From: Frankiaceae bacterium
GTDB lineage: Bacteria; Actinomycetota; Actinomycetes; JAFAQI01
Assembly: GCA_019239875.1 (NCBI GenBank)
Contig: JAFAZI010000141.1
Span: forward strand, 1-59,682
Direction of reading: 5' to 3'
Length of the DNA: 59,682 nt
Of this stretch, positions 19,725 to 29,034 are shown piece by piece. Numbering within the stretch: the first letter of the stretch is position 1; each line of letters begins with the position of its first letter. The notes below the pieces were generated by a model. The model worked only from the letters and a program-made list of their open reading frames with translations. It searched no databases and was not told the DNA's origin. A program made the translations under genes and the position numbers.

Positions 19725-20648
19725 ATGCTTCATCCACTCGCCGACCGGCTCGCCGACCAATCCGGCGTGGGTCGACGGGAGCAGCTCTACTCCGCCGGAC
19801 TCACTGAGGCCGAGGTCCGCGCCGAGATCGATGGCCGCCGGTGGCATGCGGTCAACGACGTCGTCGTGGTGACTCACAACGGTCCACTGACGCAGGAGCA
19901 ACAGCAGTGGGCAGTGGTGTTGAGCTGTCGCGAGCCGGTCGGGCTTGGCGGTCTGACGGCGATCGCGAATCACGGGGTCAAGGGTTTCGACACCGACACC
20001 GTGCATGTCGTCGTGACGAAGGGCGCGCGGCCGCTTGACGTCCCCGGTGTAGCAATCCATGTCCACGAGTCGCGCCGATTCACCTCCGATGACCTCATCC
20101 AGCGCTTGCCGCCCATGACGTCACTGGAGCGGTCGACGATTGACGCGGCGGTCTGGAGCAAGGACATCAGAACCGCGTTCCGGATCTGTGTCGCGCCGGT
20201 CCAGCAACGACTCACCACGGCAACGCGGCTTAGAAGGGAGCTGCTCGCCGCAGGCGCTGTGCACTTCCGTCGACCGCTGCTGCTCTTCCTCGCCGATTTG
20301 GAGGGCGGCGCCGAGGCACTGTCGGAGGTCGTGTTCCTTCGATGGTGTCGGCGTCATCGGCTTCCGAAGCCTGAGACCAGCGTCCGCTACGACCGGAATG
20401 GCCGACGCCGATACCTCGATGCGACCTTCCGCCTGCCCGACGGGTCCGCGCTGTTCGTCGAGATCGATGGCGGGATCCATCTGCTGCTGATGGTCCGGTG
20501 GGAGGACACGATCAAGGACAACGACGCGGTGTTGGCCAATCGCAAGACTCTGCGGTTTGCCAGTGCCGCCATTTACGCCGACGACCCTCGCGCCCTCCGG
20601 CAGCTTCGCGAGGCGCTCGGCATGTTGTCCGAGCCTCACGTGGCTTGA
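19725..20648 (+). CDS. DUF559/Vsr-like endonuclease-fold protein with N-terminal AbiEi-like domain
   Basis: 307 residues. The N-terminal half ([17 protein letters not shown] then [16 protein letters not shown]) resembles the winged-helix start of AbiEi-type antitoxin-like proteins common in actinobacteria. The C-terminal half has [21 protein letters not shown], a D-x(n)-E-x-D arrangement like the PD-(D/E)XK core of DUF559/Vsr-type domains. Biological role unknown; a partner toxin gene is not seen. It is the only plus-strand gene between ruvC and yebC, neighbours usually on one strand, and is flanked on both sides by related palindromes, so it is probably a recently acquired islet. Its last codons lie inside the downstream hairpin. 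Confidence 0.72.
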   Translation: MLHPLADRLADQSGVGRREQLYSAGLTEAEVRAEIDGRRWHAVNDVVVVTHNGPLTQEQQQWAVVLSCREPVGLGGLTAIANHGVKGFDTDTVHVVVTKGARPLDVPGVAIHVHESRRFTSDDLIQRLPPMTSLERSTIDAAVWSKDIRTAFRICVAPVQQRLTTATRLRRELLAAGAVHFRRPLLLFLADLEGGAEALSEVVFLRWCRRHRLPKPETSVRYDRNGRRRYLDATFRLPDGSALFVEIDGGIHLLLMVRWEDTIKDNDAVLANRKTLRFASAAIYADDPRALRQLREALGMLSEPHVA

Positions 20649-20668
20649 GCCACGCCAGATTCGGACAA
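20625..20668. terminator. stem-loop spanning the 3' end of the DUF559-like gene
   Basis: Outer arms TTGTCCGA (20625-20632) and TCGGACAA (20661-20668) are perfectly complementary, with inner arms CGTGGCT and AGCCACG around the stop codon. It lies between convergent genes (DUF559-like and yebC), fitting a two-way terminator, and shares the TGTCCGA/TCGGACA arms with the palindrome at 19626-19667. Confidence 0.6.
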
Positions 20669-20685
20669 CTCGGTGGTGGGGTCGA

Positions 20686-21435
20686 TCAGGCGTCGGCGAG
20701 GACTTCGTCGCTCACGTCGAAGTTGGCCCAGACGTTCTGCACGTCATCGCTGTCCTCGAGGGCGTCGACGAGACGCAGCACCTTGCGGCCCGTGTCGTCG
20801 TCGAGCGGCACCGAGACGGAGGGAAGCCAGGCCGAGTCCGCCGAGTCGATCCCGATGCCCGCCGCAGCGAGCGCATCTCTCACCGCAGGCAGGTCACTCG
20901 CCTCGCAGATCACCTCGAGGTCCTCGCCGAGGTCGTTGACCTCTTCTGCACCGGCGTCGAGCACCGCGCCGAGCACGTCGTCCTCGCTGACCCCCGCCGC
21001 CTTCGACACGATCACGACACCCTTGCGGTTGAACAGGTACGCGACGCTGCCAGGGTCCGCGAGCGAACCACCGTTGCGGGTCAACGCCGTCCGCACCTCC
21101 GACGCCGCGCGGTTGCGGTTGTCGGTCAAGCACTCGACCAGTACGGCGACACCTCCGGGCCCGTAGCCCTCGTAGGTGATGGCCTCCCAGTCGGCGCCGC
21201 CGGCGTCGAGCCCGGCGCCGCGTCGAACCGCGCGGTCGATGTTGTCGTTCGGGACCGAGTTGCCCTTCGCCTTGGCGATGGCGTCGGCGAGCGTGGGGTT
21301 ACCGGCCGGATCTCCCCCACCGGTCCGCGCCGCGACCTCGATGTTCTTGATCAGCTTTGCGAACAGCTTGCCGCGCCGAGCGTCGACGACTGCCTTCTTG
21401 TGCTTCGTCGTCGCCCATTTTGAATGGCCACTCAT
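20686..21435 (-). CDS. yebC: YebC/PmpR family probable transcriptional regulator
   Basis: 249 residues. The N terminus [25 protein letters not shown] and then ANDxxDRAVRR-type sequence ([14 protein letters not shown]) and [22 protein letters not shown] are family hallmarks. Proteins of this family act as DNA-binding regulators and, in recent work on relatives, in relief of ribosome stalling at prolines. It is directly adjacent to pdxT with no intervening base. Confidence 0.95.
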   Translation of the reverse strand: MSGHSKWATTKHKKAVVDARRGKLFAKLIKNIEVAARTGGGDPAGNPTLADAIAKAKGNSVPNDNIDRAVRRGAGLDAGGADWEAITYEGYGPGGVAVLVECLTDNRNRAASEVRTALTRNGGSLADPGSVAYLFNRKGVVIVSKAAGVSEDDVLGAVLDAGAEEVNDLGEDLEVICEASDLPAVRDALAAAGIGIDSADSAWLPSVSVPLDDDTGRKVLRLVDALEDSDDVQNVWANFDVSDEVLADA

Positions 21436-22026
21436 CTAGCAGATCTCCCTGACCATCGAGACAAACAGTTCATGGACCCGCGGGTCTCCGGTCAGCTCGG
21501 GATGGAACGACGTCGCGAGCAACGGACCCTGTCGGACTGCCACGATCTTATCTGCGGCGCGCCCGAGCACGGTCACCTCCGGACCGACGGCCTCCACCCA
21601 CGGTGCCCGGATGAACACCGCATCGAACTCTCCAACGCCGTCGAGCTCGACGGTTCCCTCGAACGAGTCCACCTGTCGGCCGAACGCGTTGCGACGGACG
21701 GTCATGTCGATGCCGCCCAGCCACACCTGGTCGGGCGTGCCGTCGAGCACCCGATCCGCGAGCAGGATCATCCCAGCGCACGACCCGTACGCGGGGAGCC
21801 CGGCCACGATCGCCTTGCGCAGTGGCTCGAGCAGCTCGAAGGTCACGAGCAGCTTGCCGATCGTCGTCGACTCCCCGCCGGGGATGACGATGCCGTCGAG
21901 GTCGCCCAGCTCGTCCGGCCGCCGCACGGCTACGGCTTCAGCGCCCGCCGATCGAAGCGCGGCGAGATGCTCGCGGACATCGCCCTGTAGGGCCAGTACG
22001 CCGATGCGCGGGGTGCTGGTTGTCAT
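21436..22026 (-). CDS. pdxT: pyridoxal 5'-phosphate synthase glutaminase subunit PdxT
   Basis: 196 residues from the ATG at 22026 ([20 protein letters not shown]); the open frame extends upstream but without family similarity. Class I glutaminase triad: nucleophile Cys83 in GSCAGM, His175 and Glu177 in SFHPEL, with GGESTT at 50-55. It delivers ammonia to PdxS for direct PLP synthesis from ribose 5-phosphate, glyceraldehyde 3-phosphate and glutamine. A dispersed intergenic repeat separates it from pdxS. Confidence 0.96.
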   Translation of the reverse strand: MTTSTPRIGVLALQGDVREHLAALRSAGAEAVAVRRPDELGDLDGIVIPGGESTTIGKLLVTFELLEPLRKAIVAGLPAYGSCAGMILLADRVLDGTPDQVWLGGIDMTVRRNAFGRQVDSFEGTVELDGVGEFDAVFIRAPWVEAVGPEVTVLGRAADKIVAVRQGPLLATSFHPELTGDPRVHELFVSMVREIC

Positions 22027-22039
22027 GTCGTGTCCCCGC

Positions 22040-22074
22040 GGAGGTGTGAGCGAAGCGAGGAACTTCGTGGGGTG
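22040..22074. repeat. dispersed intergenic repeat, copy 2
   Basis: Between the pdxS stop and the pdxT start. It shares the TGTGAGCG-A/C-AGCGAG core and the following GTGGGG block with 3401-3436, in the same orientation relative to the minus-strand genes. Confidence 0.5.
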
Positions 22075-22075
22075 A

Positions 22076-22969
22076 CTACCAGCCTCGTTCGGCGAGGCGG
22101 TGTGAGACGGGAAGGTCGTCGACGTTGATGCCGACCATGGCCTCACCGAGGCCACGGCTCACCTTCGCCACGACATCCGCGTCGTCGTACATCGTCGTCG
22201 CCTGAACGATCGCGCGGGCCCGCGCCGCCGGGTCGCCGGACTTGAAGATGCCGCTCCCGACAAAGACGCCCTGGGCGCCGAGCTGCATCATCATCGCCGC
22301 GTCGGCCGGAGTGGCGATGCCGCCAGCGGTGAACAACACAACGGGCAGCGCGCCGGTGACGGCAACCTCCTTGACCAGCTCGTACGGCGCCTGCAGGTCC
22401 TTGGCGGCGACATACAGCTCGTCCTCGGACAGCGACGTCAGCCGGCGGATCTCGCCGCGGATCGTCCGCATGTGGGTGACCGCGTTGGAGACGTCGCCGG
22501 TGCCCGCCTCCCCCTTCGACCGGATCATCGCCGCACCCTCGTTGATGCGGCGAAGCGCCTCGCCGAGGTTTGTCGCGCCGCAGACGAACGGCACCGTGAA
22601 CGCCCACTTGTCGATGTGGTTCGTGTAGTCGGCCGGGGTGAGGACTTCGGACTCGTCGACATAGTCGACCCCGAGCGACTGGAGGACCTGTGCCTCTGCG
22701 AAGTGCCCGATCCGTGCCTTGGCCATCACGGGGATGGACACGGCGGCGATGATGCCGTCGATCATGTCGGGATCGCTCATCCGCGAGACGCCGCCCTGGG
22801 CGCGGATGTCGGCCGGCACCCGCTCCAGCGCCATGACGGCGACGGCACCTGCGTCCTCGGCGATCTTCGCCTGCTCGGCCGTGACGACGTCCATGATCAC
22901 GCCGCCCTTGAGCATTTCGGCCATGCCGCGCTTGACGCGCGCTGTCCCAGTCGCCTGTCCGTCGGTCAC
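22076..22969 (-). CDS. pdxS: pyridoxal 5'-phosphate synthase lyase subunit PdxS
   Basis: 297 residues, typical for this (beta/alpha)8 protein. Conserved stretches [46 protein letters not shown] (catalytic lysine region) and [28 protein letters not shown] (phosphate-binding loop) are present. It forms the dodecameric core of PLP synthase, with PdxT docking on each subunit. Upstream, 9 bp away, is the LemA-like membrane gene. Confidence 0.98.
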   Translation of the reverse strand: MTDGQATGTARVKRGMAEMLKGGVIMDVVTAEQAKIAEDAGAVAVMALERVPADIRAQGGVSRMSDPDMIDGIIAAVSIPVMAKARIGHFAEAQVLQSLGVDYVDESEVLTPADYTNHIDKWAFTVPFVCGATNLGEALRRINEGAAMIRSKGEAGTGDVSNAVTHMRTIRGEIRRLTSLSEDELYVAAKDLQAPYELVKEVAVTGALPVVLFTAGGIATPADAAMMMQLGAQGVFVGSGIFKSGDPAARARAIVQATTMYDDADVVAKVSRGLGEAMVGINVDDLPVSHRLAERGW

Positions 22970-22978
22970 ATCTCGAGT

Positions 22979-23521
22979 TTAGGCCCGCTCTGCAAGCGGA
23001 ATTGGTGCCACCGGAAGCTCCTCGTCGAACATCTCGAAGTACGCCGGATGCGGCGCTCGGCCGGCGAGGCGGAGCCACCTGACCATGCGACGGTCCCGGA
23101 TCACCAGCGCGTCACGCACCGTGTCGTTGTAGAACCCGCGGGCGAAGCTCGCACGCAGCGCCTCGTCGTGCAGATCGGTCGCGGCACCTGACGGCTCGAG
23201 GAACGATCGGGGCGACACCCTCACCGCGTGCGCGAGTGCATGCGTGACCGCGTTCTCGACGACCTCCCGGTCGTGGCCTAGCCCGCTGACCAGATCGGCC
23301 GCCGCCACGGCTGACCGGAGCTGCAGGTCGACGCCGCGTGGCAGCGTGACCGCCTCGCAGAACTCGAGCACGTGCGCGTCGCGACGAGCCAGCTGCGCGT
23401 CGAGCGCCGCCGCCGCCGCGTCGATGCGAGCGTGCAGTCGATCCAACCGCCGCGCCGTCCAGAACAGCCACAGCGCGAGAACTGCCAGAATCGCAAGCAC
23501 CGCAACGATCTTGGCGATCAC
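22979..23521 (-). CDS. conserved single-pass membrane protein, LemA-like
   Basis: 180 residues from a GTG. One N-terminal membrane helix (about 4-22) is followed by long helices (LHARIDAAAAALDAQLARRDAHVLEFCEAV), a pattern like LemA-family anchored coiled coils, then RASFARGFYNDTVRDALVIRDRRMVRWLRLAG. The corresponding mycobacterial slot between pimA and pdxS also holds a membrane protein (Rv2609c, with a NUDIX domain); no NUDIX box is seen here. Function unknown; position in the pgsA-patA-pimA operon hints at the envelope. Confidence 0.7.
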   Translation of the reverse strand: MIAKIVAVLAILAVLALWLFWTARRLDRLHARIDAAAAALDAQLARRDAHVLEFCEAVTLPRGVDLQLRSAVAAADLVSGLGHDREVVENAVTHALAHAVRVSPRSFLEPSGAATDLHDEALRASFARGFYNDTVRDALVIRDRRMVRWLRLAGRAPHPAYFEMFDEELPVAPIPLAERA

Positions 23522-23530
23522 GGCATGACG

Positions 23531-24673
23531 CTACAGCGGCGGAAGCGCCGGTACGTCGACCGGCTCGGGCTCCTCGACGACGCGTCCCGTGCGTGCGGCG
23601 ATCGCCATCTCGTAGACCCGCAAGACCTCGCCGCTGACGACTGACCAGTCGTATCGAGCAACGGCATGCCGAGCGTTTGTCCGGAGCTCTTCCCGCCGTT
23701 GCGGCGAGGCGAGCAGCGCAGAGCACTTCGCGGCGAGCGACGCCGGATCGCCGACTGCGGCGAGCTCCCCGAGTGCGCCGTCCTTGAGCACCCGCTCGAA
23801 GGCATCCAGATCGCTCGCCACGATCGGTGCGCCGCCTGCCATGGCCTCGAGCAGGACGATGCCGAAACTTTCCCCGCCGATGTTCGGCGCCACGAAGACA
23901 TCGACCGACGCCAGCAGCCGCGCCTTGTCGGCGTCGGACACGCGACCGAGGACCGTCACGCCATCGGGGACGTGCTCGAGGTCGCCAGGGCCGGCCACGA
24001 GGACCCGAACCGCCGGGTGGTCCCGGCGGATGAGCGGCAGCGCGTCGAGCAGCACGGCGAGCCCCTTGCGCGGCTCGTCAACCCGGCCGACGAAGCCGAT
24101 CGCACCGCCCTCCCCCGGCCACCCTGGCAGCGGGCTCGCGCCGGCGTACTTCGCGATGTGCACGCCGTTCGGCACGACGACGGCGTTGGCGCCAAGGTGA
24201 TCCATGACGGTCTTCCGCGCCGAAGGGGACACGGCGATGGAGCCGGCCAGCTTCTCGAGATAGATCTGCAACGGGTTCTGAAGCAGCGAGAGGATCCGCG
24301 ACTTCGGGTTGGCCGCGTGGAAGGTCGCAACGATCGGACCGCGTGCGTTGCCGAGGGCGACCAGTGAGAGCGAGAAGGTCTCGGGCGAGTGAACGTGCAG
24401 GACGTCGAACCGGCCGTCGTGCAACCAGCGCCGTACCCGTGCCGCGCTGACCGGGCCGATCAACAGCCGCGACACCGAACCGTTGTACGGGATCGGCACG
24501 CTCCGGCCCGCCCTGGTGAGGTACGACGGCAGCGGCAGGTCGTCGTCGTCGACCGGGCTGATCACCGCGACGTCGTGACCCCGGGCGATCAACGCCTCGG
24601 CCAGGTCACCGATATGCGCGACGACCCCACCTGGCACGTCCCAGGGATACGGCGAGACGAGGCCGACCCGCAT
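23531..24673 (-). CDS. pimA: phosphatidylinositol alpha-mannosyltransferase PimA
   Basis: 380 residues from the ATG at 24673, which shares one base with the patA stop (TGATG); the open frame extends upstream without similarity. A GT-B fold GT4 enzyme: glycine-rich acceptor loop WDVPGGVVAHIGDLAEAL (10-27), then SPETFSLSL and the nucleotide-binding GRVDEPRKGL and ESFGIVLLEAMAGGAPIVASD (EX7E). It adds the first mannose to phosphatidylinositol on the cytoplasmic face of the membrane. It sits directly after pgsA and patA, the conserved PIM pathway order. Confidence 0.94.
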   Translation of the reverse strand: MRVGLVSPYPWDVPGGVVAHIGDLAEALIARGHDVAVISPVDDDDLPLPSYLTRAGRSVPIPYNGSVSRLLIGPVSAARVRRWLHDGRFDVLHVHSPETFSLSLVALGNARGPIVATFHAANPKSRILSLLQNPLQIYLEKLAGSIAVSPSARKTVMDHLGANAVVVPNGVHIAKYAGASPLPGWPGEGGAIGFVGRVDEPRKGLAVLLDALPLIRRDHPAVRVLVAGPGDLEHVPDGVTVLGRVSDADKARLLASVDVFVAPNIGGESFGIVLLEAMAGGAPIVASDLDAFERVLKDGALGELAAVGDPASLAAKCSALLASPQRREELRTNARHAVARYDWSVVSGEVLRVYEMAIAARTGRVVEEPEPVDVPALPPL

Positions 24674-25596
24674 CAGGCGTCCGCGGGTGTCGGGGCCTTG
24701 CTCGGGTCGAGGTCGGCGGTCCACAGGCGCTGCAACATGTGCCAGTCCTGCGGATTGGCTGAGATCGCGCGCTCGAAGGCTCGCGCGACCTCTTGCGTCA
24801 TGGCCTGGATCTTCGACTCGCGATCACCCTCCGTCGGCACCGCGACGGGCTCGTGGATGACGACGCCCCAACGCATTCGCGACGGGTACCAGCACGTCGT
24901 GGGGAGCAATGCTGCACCGGTGTCCACCGCGAGCGCGGCGGGACCGGCGGCCATCTTCGCGGGCGAGCCGAAGAAGTCGACCTCGATGCCGCGGCCGGAC
25001 AGGTCGCGGTCGGCGAGCAGGCAGAGCGCGCCGCCGGCCCGGAGCCGCTCCGCGAGGATGGCGAACGGTGGCTGGGCGCCGCCGGTCAACGGGATGACCT
25101 CCATGCCGAGCGACTCGCGGAACTCGACGAACCGCTCGAACAACGACTCCGGCTTCAGCCGCTCCGCCACGGTCGTGAACGGATAGCCGATGCCCGCCAG
25201 CCAAGCGCCGGCATGGTCCCAGTTCCCCATGTGTGGCAAGGAAAGGATCATGCCGTTGCCGGCTGCCATCGCGTCATGGATGCGTTGCTCGCCTTCGGCG
25301 TCCATGCGCGCGATGGCTTCCTCGACGTCGAGATTCGGCAGCTGGAAGATCTCGCACCAGTACCGCATGTACGTGCGGATGCCGTCGCGGGTCAGCAGCC
25401 GCAGCTCGAGCCGATTTGCCTCCGGCCGCACCCGGGCCAGGTTGGCCTCGAGGCGGCGGACGCTCGGCCCCCTCCGGGCCGCCACCGCGACCGCGATCTG
25501 GTCGAACGTGAGGCGCGCCAGTCGTTCTGGCATCCCCCTGACGACCGACCAGCCCGCCGCGTACGCCGCATCGACGACCTCATCGCGAGCTGCCAC
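24673..25596 (-). CDS. patA: phosphatidylinositol mannoside acyltransferase (PatA-like, LpxL/HtrB family)
   Basis: 307 residues from the GTG at 25596, which overlaps the pgsA stop (TAGTG); the longer frame reads into pgsA out of phase. The HX4D acyltransferase motif is HMGNWD (H122-D127) and the downstream glycine-rich ADRDLSGRGIEVDFFG matches the family. The enzyme acylates the 6-OH of mannose in PIM1/PIM2 at the inner leaflet. It is coupled to pgsA upstream and pimA downstream. Confidence 0.93.
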   Translation of the reverse strand: MAARDEVVDAAYAAGWSVVRGMPERLARLTFDQIAVAVAARRGPSVRRLEANLARVRPEANRLELRLLTRDGIRTYMRYWCEIFQLPNLDVEEAIARMDAEGEQRIHDAMAAGNGMILSLPHMGNWDHAGAWLAGIGYPFTTVAERLKPESLFERFVEFRESLGMEVIPLTGGAQPPFAILAERLRAGGALCLLADRDLSGRGIEVDFFGSPAKMAAGPAALAVDTGAALLPTTCWYPSRMRWGVVIHEPVAVPTEGDRESKIQAMTQEVARAFERAISANPQDWHMLQRLWTADLDPSKAPTPADA

Positions 25597-26249
25597 TACT
25601 GCGCGGCCTTCGCGGCCTCGGCCGCCGCGAGCGCCCCCGGCCGGGTCTGTCGCCGTACCTCGACCATCCGCTGCACGACGGTGATCGACGTGAGGACGGC
25701 CAGGCCCCACAGCGCGATCGTGCGAAGCACGGGGAGGTCGAAGATGCCCGACAGGCCGGTGAGCACGAGGATGCCGACCAGCCGCTCGGCGCGTTCCGCG
25801 ATCCCCACGTTGCAGGTCAGGTCGAGGCTCTCGGCGCGAGCTTTGGCGTACGACGTGACGACGCCGGCCACCATGTCGAACAGAGCGACCGCGCACAAGG
25901 TGGTGCTGTTGCCGTCTCCGGCGTACCAGAGCGCGAGCGACGCGAAGATCGCACCGTCACCGACCCGGTCCAGGGTCGAGTCGAGGAACGCGCCCCACGG
26001 TCCGCTGCTGCCGGCAGCGCGGGCGACGGCGCCGTCCATCAGGTCGCTGAAGACGAACGCCGTGATGACGAGGGTGCCGGCGAGGAAGTGGCCGCGCGGG
26101 TAGAAGCCGATCGCGCCAGCCGCCACGCCGAGCGTGCCGATGATCGTCAGCGCGTCGGGGGTGATGCCGATCGCCGCCATCTTGCGGGCGGTTGGCTCGA
26201 TCACCTTGTTGATCTGGGGCCGCGCGTGGATGCCGAGCATGGTGCGCAC
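25596..26249 (-). CDS. pgsA: phosphatidylinositol phosphate synthase (CDP-alcohol phosphatidyltransferase)
   Basis: 217 residues with about six hydrophobic helices. The CDP-alcohol signature D-x2-D-G-x2-A-R-x8-G-x3-D-x3-D is present at 69-94 (SDLMDGAVARAAG followed by GAFLDSTLDRVGD). In actinobacteria at this locus the enzyme condenses CDP-diacylglycerol with inositol 1-phosphate. It follows the HIT-domain gene in other genomes, but here a plus-strand EF-G2 gene and a small membrane gene intervene, and pgsA opens its own transcript. Confidence 0.92.
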   Translation of the reverse strand: MRTMLGIHARPQINKVIEPTARKMAAIGITPDALTIIGTLGVAAGAIGFYPRGHFLAGTLVITAFVFSDLMDGAVARAAGSSGPWGAFLDSTLDRVGDGAIFASLALWYAGDGNSTTLCAVALFDMVAGVVTSYAKARAESLDLTCNVGIAERAERLVGILVLTGLSGIFDLPVLRTIALWGLAVLTSITVVQRMVEVRRQTRPGALAAAEAAKAAQ

Positions 26250-26372
26250 AGGCTATCGACCCGATATGTCGAACCACCCGGATTGGGGGCTTGTGCGAAT
26301 CGGTCAACAGGTGGAGAGTCGCCAAGTAACGCCGAGCAGCGTTGCCCGGCGGGTTTTCGCTGGGAGGCGAGC

Positions 26373-28520
26373 ATGGCCGACAAGTCGAACTCAGGAGCCG
26401 CCGGCAGGGCACCGACGGCCAGCGAGCCGGGACGCATCCGCAACGTCGTACTCGTTGGCCACTCGGGAGCGGGCAAGACAGCGCTTGTCGAGGCCCTCCT
26501 CGTCGCGACCGGGACGATTCCGCGGGCCGGACGGGTCGAGGACGGCACCACGGTCACCGACTTCGACGAGGCCGAAGCCCGGCAGCAACGATCGATCAGC
26601 CTCGCGCTCGCGCCGTTCGAACACGACGGCGTGAAGGTGAACCTGCTCGACTCGCCCGGGTACGCCGACTTCACCGGCGACCTCCGCGCTGGGCTGCGCG
26701 CTGCGGACGCCGCACTGTTCGTCGTCAGTTCAGCGGACGGCATCGACGGCACGACCCGGATGATCTGGGAGGAGTGCGCGTCGGTCGGCATGCCGCGTGC
26801 GGTCGTGATCACCCGCCTCGACTCGCCGCGCGCGGACTTCGAGGAGACGCTGGCGGCATGTCAGGCCGCCTTCGGTGACGGCGTGTTGCCGCTATATCTC
26901 CCGCTACACGGCGACGACGAGAGCATCGGTGGCCTGATCGGCCTGCTCTCGCAACAGATCTACGACTACTCCACCGGCTCCCGCGAGCAGCGTGACCCGG
27001 ACCCCGAGCACCTGCCACTCATCGAGGAGCACCGCAACGCCCTCATCGAAGGGATCATCGCGGAGTCCGAGGACGAGACCCTCATGGACCGCTATCTCGG
27101 CGGCGAGGACATCGACGTGAAAGTCCTCATCGACGACCTCGAGACCGCGGTCGCCCGCGGCTCGTTCTACCCGGTGCTCGCCGCGTGCGCCGGCTCGGGC
27201 CTCGGGATGGCGGAACTGCTCGAGGTGCTGGTCAACGGCTTTCCCTCACCGCTCGAGCACCCGCTGCTCCCGGTCGCACGGCCGGACGGCTCGTCGGTCG
27301 AGCCGCTCACCTGCGACCCGGCTGGCCGGCTCTGCGCAGAGGTGGTCAAGACCACTACCGATCCCTACGTCGGACGAATCTCGCTGGTCCGGATCTTCTC
27401 GGGCACCCTGACTCCGGACGCGGTCCTGCACGTCTCGGGACATGGTCTCTCCGACCGTGGCCACGAGGACCACGACGTCGACGAGAAGGTCGGGGCGCTG
27501 TCCTGCCCGCTGGGCAAGACGCAGCGCCCCGTCGACCATGCGATCGCGGGTGACATCGTGGCCATCGCCAAGCTGGCCCGGGCCGAGACCGGCGACACGC
27601 TGTCGACCAAGGACGACCCGCTGCTCGTTCAGGCCTGGGAGATGCCCGAACCCCTGCTGCCCGTCGCGATCGCAGCCAAGAGCAAGGCCGACGAGGACAA
27701 GCTGTCCACCGGCCTGCAGCGCATCGTCGCCGAGGAGCCGACGGTCCGCCTCGAACGCAACGTCGAGACGACCCAGCTCATCCTCTGGTGCATGGGTGAG
27801 GCGCACGCCGACGTTCTGATCGACCGGCTGAAGTCGAAGTACGGCGTCGAGGTCGAGCAGGTCGAGCTGCGCGTGCCGCTCCGCGAGACCCTGAGCGGCA
27901 CCGCTAGCGGGCATGGCCGGCATGTCAAGCAGTCGGGTGGACACGGCCAGTTCGCGGTCTGTGACGTCGAGTTCGAGCCGCTACCGGCGGGGTCCGGGTT
28001 CGAGTTCGTCGACAAGATCTACGGCGGCTCGGTGCCCAACCAGTTCATCCCGTCGGTGGAGAAGGGCATCCGCACGCAGATGGAGCGCGGGATCGCGGCC
28101 GGCTTCCCGGTCGTTGACATCCGCGCCACGTTGAAGGATGGCAAGGCCCACTCGGTCGACTCCTCCGACATGGCCTTCCAGGTTGCCGGCAGCCTGGCCC
28201 TGCGGGATGCCGCCGAGCACACCACGGTGTCACTGCTCGAGCCGATCCTCGAGCTCGCGATCCTCGTCGAGGACGACTACGTCGGCGCGGTGATGAGCGA
28301 TCTGTCGACGCGGCGCGGTCGGGTCACCGGCACCGAGTCGATCGGCACCGGCCGGTCATTGGTCAAAGCCGAGGTGCCGGAGCTCGAGGTCACCCGCTAC
28401 GCGATCGACCTGCGGTCGATCTCGCACGGCACGGCGACATTCACCCGCCACCACGTGCGCTACGACTCGATGCCATCCCACATCGCCTCGAAGATGACTT
28501 CCGCCGCAAGCGAACACTGA
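26373..28520 (+). CDS. elongation factor G-like protein (EF-G2 type)
   Basis: 715 residues from the ATG at 26373, with GGGAGGCG six to eight bases upstream; the open frame begins earlier but overlaps pgsA. The GTPase domain has G1 GHSGAGKT (29-36), a modified G3 DSPGYADF in place of the EF-G DTPGH, and a degenerate G4 (TRLDS rather than NKxD), as in the EF-G2/FusA2 paralogues of actinobacteria. Domains II-V follow, with GHGRHVKQSGGHGQFAVCDVEF typical of domain IV. These paralogues lack proven translocase activity. It interrupts the usual HIT-pgsA neighbourhood on the opposite strand. Confidence 0.9.
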   Translation: MADKSNSGAAGRAPTASEPGRIRNVVLVGHSGAGKTALVEALLVATGTIPRAGRVEDGTTVTDFDEAEARQQRSISLALAPFEHDGVKVNLLDSPGYADFTGDLRAGLRAADAALFVVSSADGIDGTTRMIWEECASVGMPRAVVITRLDSPRADFEETLAACQAAFGDGVLPLYLPLHGDDESIGGLIGLLSQQIYDYSTGSREQRDPDPEHLPLIEEHRNALIEGIIAESEDETLMDRYLGGEDIDVKVLIDDLETAVARGSFYPVLAACAGSGLGMAELLEVLVNGFPSPLEHPLLPVARPDGSSVEPLTCDPAGRLCAEVVKTTTDPYVGRISLVRIFSGTLTPDAVLHVSGHGLSDRGHEDHDVDEKVGALSCPLGKTQRPVDHAIAGDIVAIAKLARAETGDTLSTKDDPLLVQAWEMPEPLLPVAIAAKSKADEDKLSTGLQRIVAEEPTVRLERNVETTQLILWCMGEAHADVLIDRLKSKYGVEVEQVELRVPLRETLSGTASGHGRHVKQSGGHGQFAVCDVEFEPLPAGSGFEFVDKIYGGSVPNQFIPSVEKGIRTQMERGIAAGFPVVDIRATLKDGKAHSVDSSDMAFQVAGSLALRDAAEHTTVSLLEPILELAILVEDDYVGAVMSDLSTRRGRVTGTESIGTGRSLVKAEVPELEVTRYAIDLRSISHGTATFTRHHVRYDSMPSHIASKMTSAASEH

Positions 28521-28556
28521 GGTTTGGCGGGGCCCGCTGCGGCATAGGCTGGCCGC

Positions 28557-28931
28557 ATGATCCTTTGGGTCTTCATCGCGCTGCTGATTGCGTTCGTCGT
28601 GCTGCCGATCGTCGGCGCGGTCCTCTGGCAGATCATCGTGTCGTTCTTCACCGGCATCTTCATCGGCGCGCTCGGACGCCTCATCGTCCCTGGGCGGCAG
28701 CCGATCGGTCTGCTCGCGACGATCGTGGCGGGTTGGATCGGCTCGCTCGGCGGCTGGGCGATCGCCGGCGCCATCTGGGGCTTCAAGCACCATCACGGCC
28801 ACTGGTTCGCGACGGTTCTCATCGAGGTCGGCGTGGCGGCCCTCGCCGTACTGATCTTCGACCTGATCGCCCGCAAGCACCCGCCGAAGCCAACCCGCTT
28901 CGAGGTCCGCCACCGCGTCATCGACATCTGA
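28557..28931 (+). CDS. GlsB/YeaQ/YmgE-family stress-response membrane protein, extended
   Basis: 124 residues with four hydrophobic segments. The central GALGRLIVPGRQPIGLLATI and AGWIGSLGGWAIAG stretches match the small GlsB/YeaQ family ('transglycosylase-associated'). An extra N-terminal helix and a basic C-terminal tail (ARKHPPKPTRFEVRHR) make it longer than the ~85-residue enterobacterial members. Probably a general envelope-stress protein; role unproven. It is 36 bp downstream of the EF-G2 gene and ends at a strong inverted repeat. Confidence 0.8.
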   Translation: MILWVFIALLIAFVVLPIVGAVLWQIIVSFFTGIFIGALGRLIVPGRQPIGLLATIVAGWIGSLGGWAIAGAIWGFKHHHGHWFATVLIEVGVAALAVLIFDLIARKHPPKPTRFEVRHRVIDI

Positions 28932-28961
28932 CGATTCCGCGTTCCTACTCGCGCCGAAGTA

Positions 28962-29027
28962 TCGCCAAAGCGGCGCAAAACGTTGGTTGTCACCGGCCCA
29001 AAGAAACAACTTGCGCCGCTTTGGCGA
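28962..29027. terminator. bidirectional terminator-like inverted repeat
   Basis: TCGCCAAAGCGGCGCAA (28962-28978) and its exact complement (29011-29027) flank a 32-base loop that holds a further GTTGT/ACAAC pair. It lies between the convergent GlsB-like and HIT genes. On each strand the inner end of the stem is A/T rich, but no long T-run follows the stem. Confidence 0.7.
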
Positions 29028-29034
29028 CTGGGTC

